This document shows, piece by piece, positions 23,295 through 24,563 of a stretch of DNA of 24,563 bases; positions within the stretch are counted from its first letter, which is position 1, and each line of letters starts with the position of its first letter. The notes beneath the pieces were generated by a model that did no database searches, was not told where the DNA came from, and saw only the letters and a list, made by a program, of their open reading frames with translations. The stretch spans positions 1 through 24,563 of the forward strand of contig CAZVSC010000038.1 of assembly GCA_964629325.1 (NCBI GenBank), written 5' to 3'. The translations under genes were made by a program, and so were the position numbers. The stretch is from Eutrophocola sp964629325. GTDB lineage: Bacteria > Pseudomonadota > Gammaproteobacteria > Pseudomonadales > Pseudohongiellaceae.

Positions 23295-24233
23295 TCAGTT
23301 GAACATGTTGTGGGAATGCTGCACGAAAAAGCTGTTGCGATCGATGGTGTCCAGGACGACCTCGCGGGTGCCATCACCATCCTTCAGTGTCAGCGGGATG
23401 CGGGTGCCGGCAGGACCGAAATGCCACAGGGTCCTGAAAAAACCCGCCATGGAAGATACCGGCTGGGAATCCACCGAGAGGATGATGTCGCCGGTACGCA
23501 TACCCGCGCGTGCCGCCGGGGCGCCCAGGTAAAGACCCACTACGCAAAGCTCTGATTCATGTTCCTCGATGAGTGTGCCGAGCCAGGGACGCAGCTTGCC
23601 GGGTTTTTGCCCATGGGCAGTCATGTAGTCCAGATAGGGCATGACCAGGTCCGTGGGAATGAACAGGTTGCCGGGCACGATGTCACCGGTGGGTCCTTTC
23701 AGGCCGAGCGCCAGGGAGCCGATGCCCACCAGTTTGCCCTGCTTGTTCAGCAGGCCGGCACCGGACCAGTGTTCGCATAGGGGAACCGTATAGAAAGCTT
23801 CCTCCAGCAGGTATTCCCAGCGGCCGGCGTATTCCTCCTTGGCGAAGATGGCGGCATCCATGGCCTTGGAGTTCTCACTGGTGACGATTTCGACGCGGTC
23901 ACCGATATTGGCTGTGGATGCTCCGTCAGTGTCCAGGTAGGCCTTGCCGAGACTGGTCGTGGGTCGAATCAGGGCAATGCCCGAATCATAATCCTGCGCG
24001 AGCACGATGCCTTCGGCCGTCTGGCCGCGGCGGTTGGTGATCCAGACCTCTTTTGCTTCCATTATCGAGTATCCAACCGTCAGCATCAGGCCGTCCGGAC
24101 TGATCTGGATGGCGTGACTCTGGCGCTCGGTGCCGAGGAAGTCCGCTGTCATGGCGGTCTCGGGAATCAGGCTGTGAACAGACATCACCGCTTCGTTGCG
24201 GGGCAGTTCAAAGGGAAGAATGGTTGCAGACAT
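23295..24233 (-). CDS. HtrA-like S1C trypsin-fold/PDZ protein with degenerate catalytic triad
   Basis: The product is 312 residues from ATG 24233; the ribosome-binding site is poor, and Met17 (24185) is an alternative start. There is no signal peptide or membrane segment. Residues about 35-200 follow the DegP/DegS protease fold: 'IQISPDGLMLTVGYSIMEA', 'VLAQDYDSGIALIRP' and 'WSGAGLLNKQGKLVGIGSL'. Residues about 213-300 form a PDZ domain ('LGAPAARAGMRTGDIILSVDSQPV'). In place of the triad, Tyr55 aligns with the His and Gly85 with the Asp; only Ser157 remains. I therefore expect no protease activity but possible peptide binding. Similar 'LTxGY' pseudoproteases are annotated as trypsin-like in other Proteobacteria. 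It precedes xth by 14 bases. Confidence 0.83.
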   Translation of the reverse strand: MSATILPFELPRNEAVMSVHSLIPETAMTADFLGTERQSHAIQISPDGLMLTVGYSIMEAKEVWITNRRGQTAEGIVLAQDYDSGIALIRPTTSLGKAYLDTDGASTANIGDRVEIVTSENSKAMDAAIFAKEEYAGRWEYLLEEAFYTVPLCEHWSGAGLLNKQGKLVGIGSLALGLKGPTGDIVPGNLFIPTDLVMPYLDYMTAHGQKPGKLRPWLGTLIEEHESELCVVGLYLGAPAARAGMRTGDIILSVDSQPVSSMAGFFRTLWHFGPAGTRIPLTLKDGDGTREVVLDTIDRNSFFVQHSHNMFN

Positions 24234-24330
24234 GTGCAGAAAATCTATAAAACATCTGTCCTTGGATATTAATCAATATCGCAGGAAAAATCAGGTTTGC
24301 GATTAAAAAAACGCAGAGACAACAAGTTAT

Positions 24331-24443
24331 GGAAACAAGGGATGGGAATATGGCGCTTCGGGCTGAAGCTGATTACAGGCGATCTGCGAAATTTAACGAA
24401 GTTTATCCTGGAAATTGGGATAGGAATATTTGGCGCTCCGGGC
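24331..24443. repeat. Imperfect direct repeat including the tRNA-Arg 3' end
   Basis: 24331-24363 and 24410-24443 are alike over about 33 bases. Both contain GGGAT, GGAATAT, GGCGCT and CGGGC in order, with short gaps. The right copy ends within the acceptor/T-arm side of the tRNA gene and includes its CCA; the left copy is isolated. It may be a decayed tRNA copy or a recombination scar. Confidence 0.5.
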
Positions 24444-24507
24444 AGGATTCGAACCTGCGACCTGCCCCTTAGGAGGGGGCTGCGCTATCCAGCTGTGCCA
24501 CCGGAGC
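24431..24507 (-). tRNA. tRNA-Arg (anticodon CCT)
   Basis: On the minus strand the 77-base gene starts GCTCCGG (24507-24501) and ends CCGGAGC-G-CCA (24441-24431), a seven-pair acceptor stem with encoded CCA. The anticodon arm is GCCCC-CTCCTAA-GGGGC, giving anticodon CCT, which reads AGG. The T-arm has GCAGG-TTCGAAT-CCTGC. The D-arm is GCGC-paired. All four arms close without mismatches in the parts I checked. GC-rich sequence just upstream (24508 onward) fits a stringently controlled promoter, but no clear -35/-10 is visible before the window ends. Confidence 0.96.
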
Positions 24508-24563
24508 ATGATTGAGGGCACTGGTCGTAACCGGGCCGCATGGTATCACACAGCGCGTGGGCA

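Noticed and set aside
24297..24515. A plus-strand open frame containing GRIRTCDLPLRRG
   Set aside because: This is the antisense translation of the tRNA-Arg gene, a common annotation artefact.

Overview
The window is a scaffold from a draft, probably metagenome-assembled, genome of a moderately GC-rich Gammaproteobacterium. The evidence is a closely AvtA-like aminotransferase, an ExoIII-type nuclease, a tRNA-Arg gene with encoded CCA, a FecR/thrombospondin-3 surface protein and many exported redox proteins. Two runs of exactly 100 N (5647-5746 and 21416-21515) are scaffold gaps. I cannot name a genus.

Layout. (1) 1-4837, plus strand: the end of a DUF2845 gene, then a tight run encoding a Tat-exported gluconate-dehydrogenase subunit 3 protein, a GMC flavoprotein, a small c-type cytochrome, a YVTN beta-propeller and a DUF8021 protein, closed by a bidirectional terminator. 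(2) 6915-4901, minus strand: a DUF4097-like beta-repeat protein, a DUF6152 protein and a secreted partner protein. The first has a textbook sigma-54 promoter and the second a perfect palindromic operator candidate. (3) 7288-15278, plus strand: a six-gene run of metallo-beta-lactamase-fold lipoprotein, cytochrome-fused PQQ dehydrogenase with an unusual CX3CH haem site, valine-pyruvate aminotransferase, di-haem cytochrome c, a second PQQ dehydrogenase and a TPR protein. It ends at an 18-bp-stem bidirectional terminator. (4) 16656-15358, minus strand: an MFS transporter. (5) 16980-19280, plus strand: a vanadium-haloperoxidase-family enzyme. (6) 19692-22447, plus strand: a large FecR/TSP3/Asn-Gly repeat protein broken by a gap and preceded by two CRP-like sites. 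(7) 24233-22513, minus strand: a degenerate HtrA-like PDZ protein and exonuclease III. (8) tRNA-Arg(CCT) on the minus strand at the right edge.

How the parts may work together. Most products carry export signals, and three separate electron-donating modules feed c-type haem: GMC/cytochrome, PQQ-cytochrome fusion, and PQQ/di-haem cytochrome. Together with a transporter and a haloperoxidase-type enzyme, this suggests periplasmic oxidation of alcohols or aldehydes derived from an unknown, perhaps aromatic or terpenoid, compound. The substrate is not readable from the sequence. The regulatory signals (sigma-54 site with candidate upstream sites, a TetR-like palindrome, tandem CRP-like sites) suggest the units are controlled separately.
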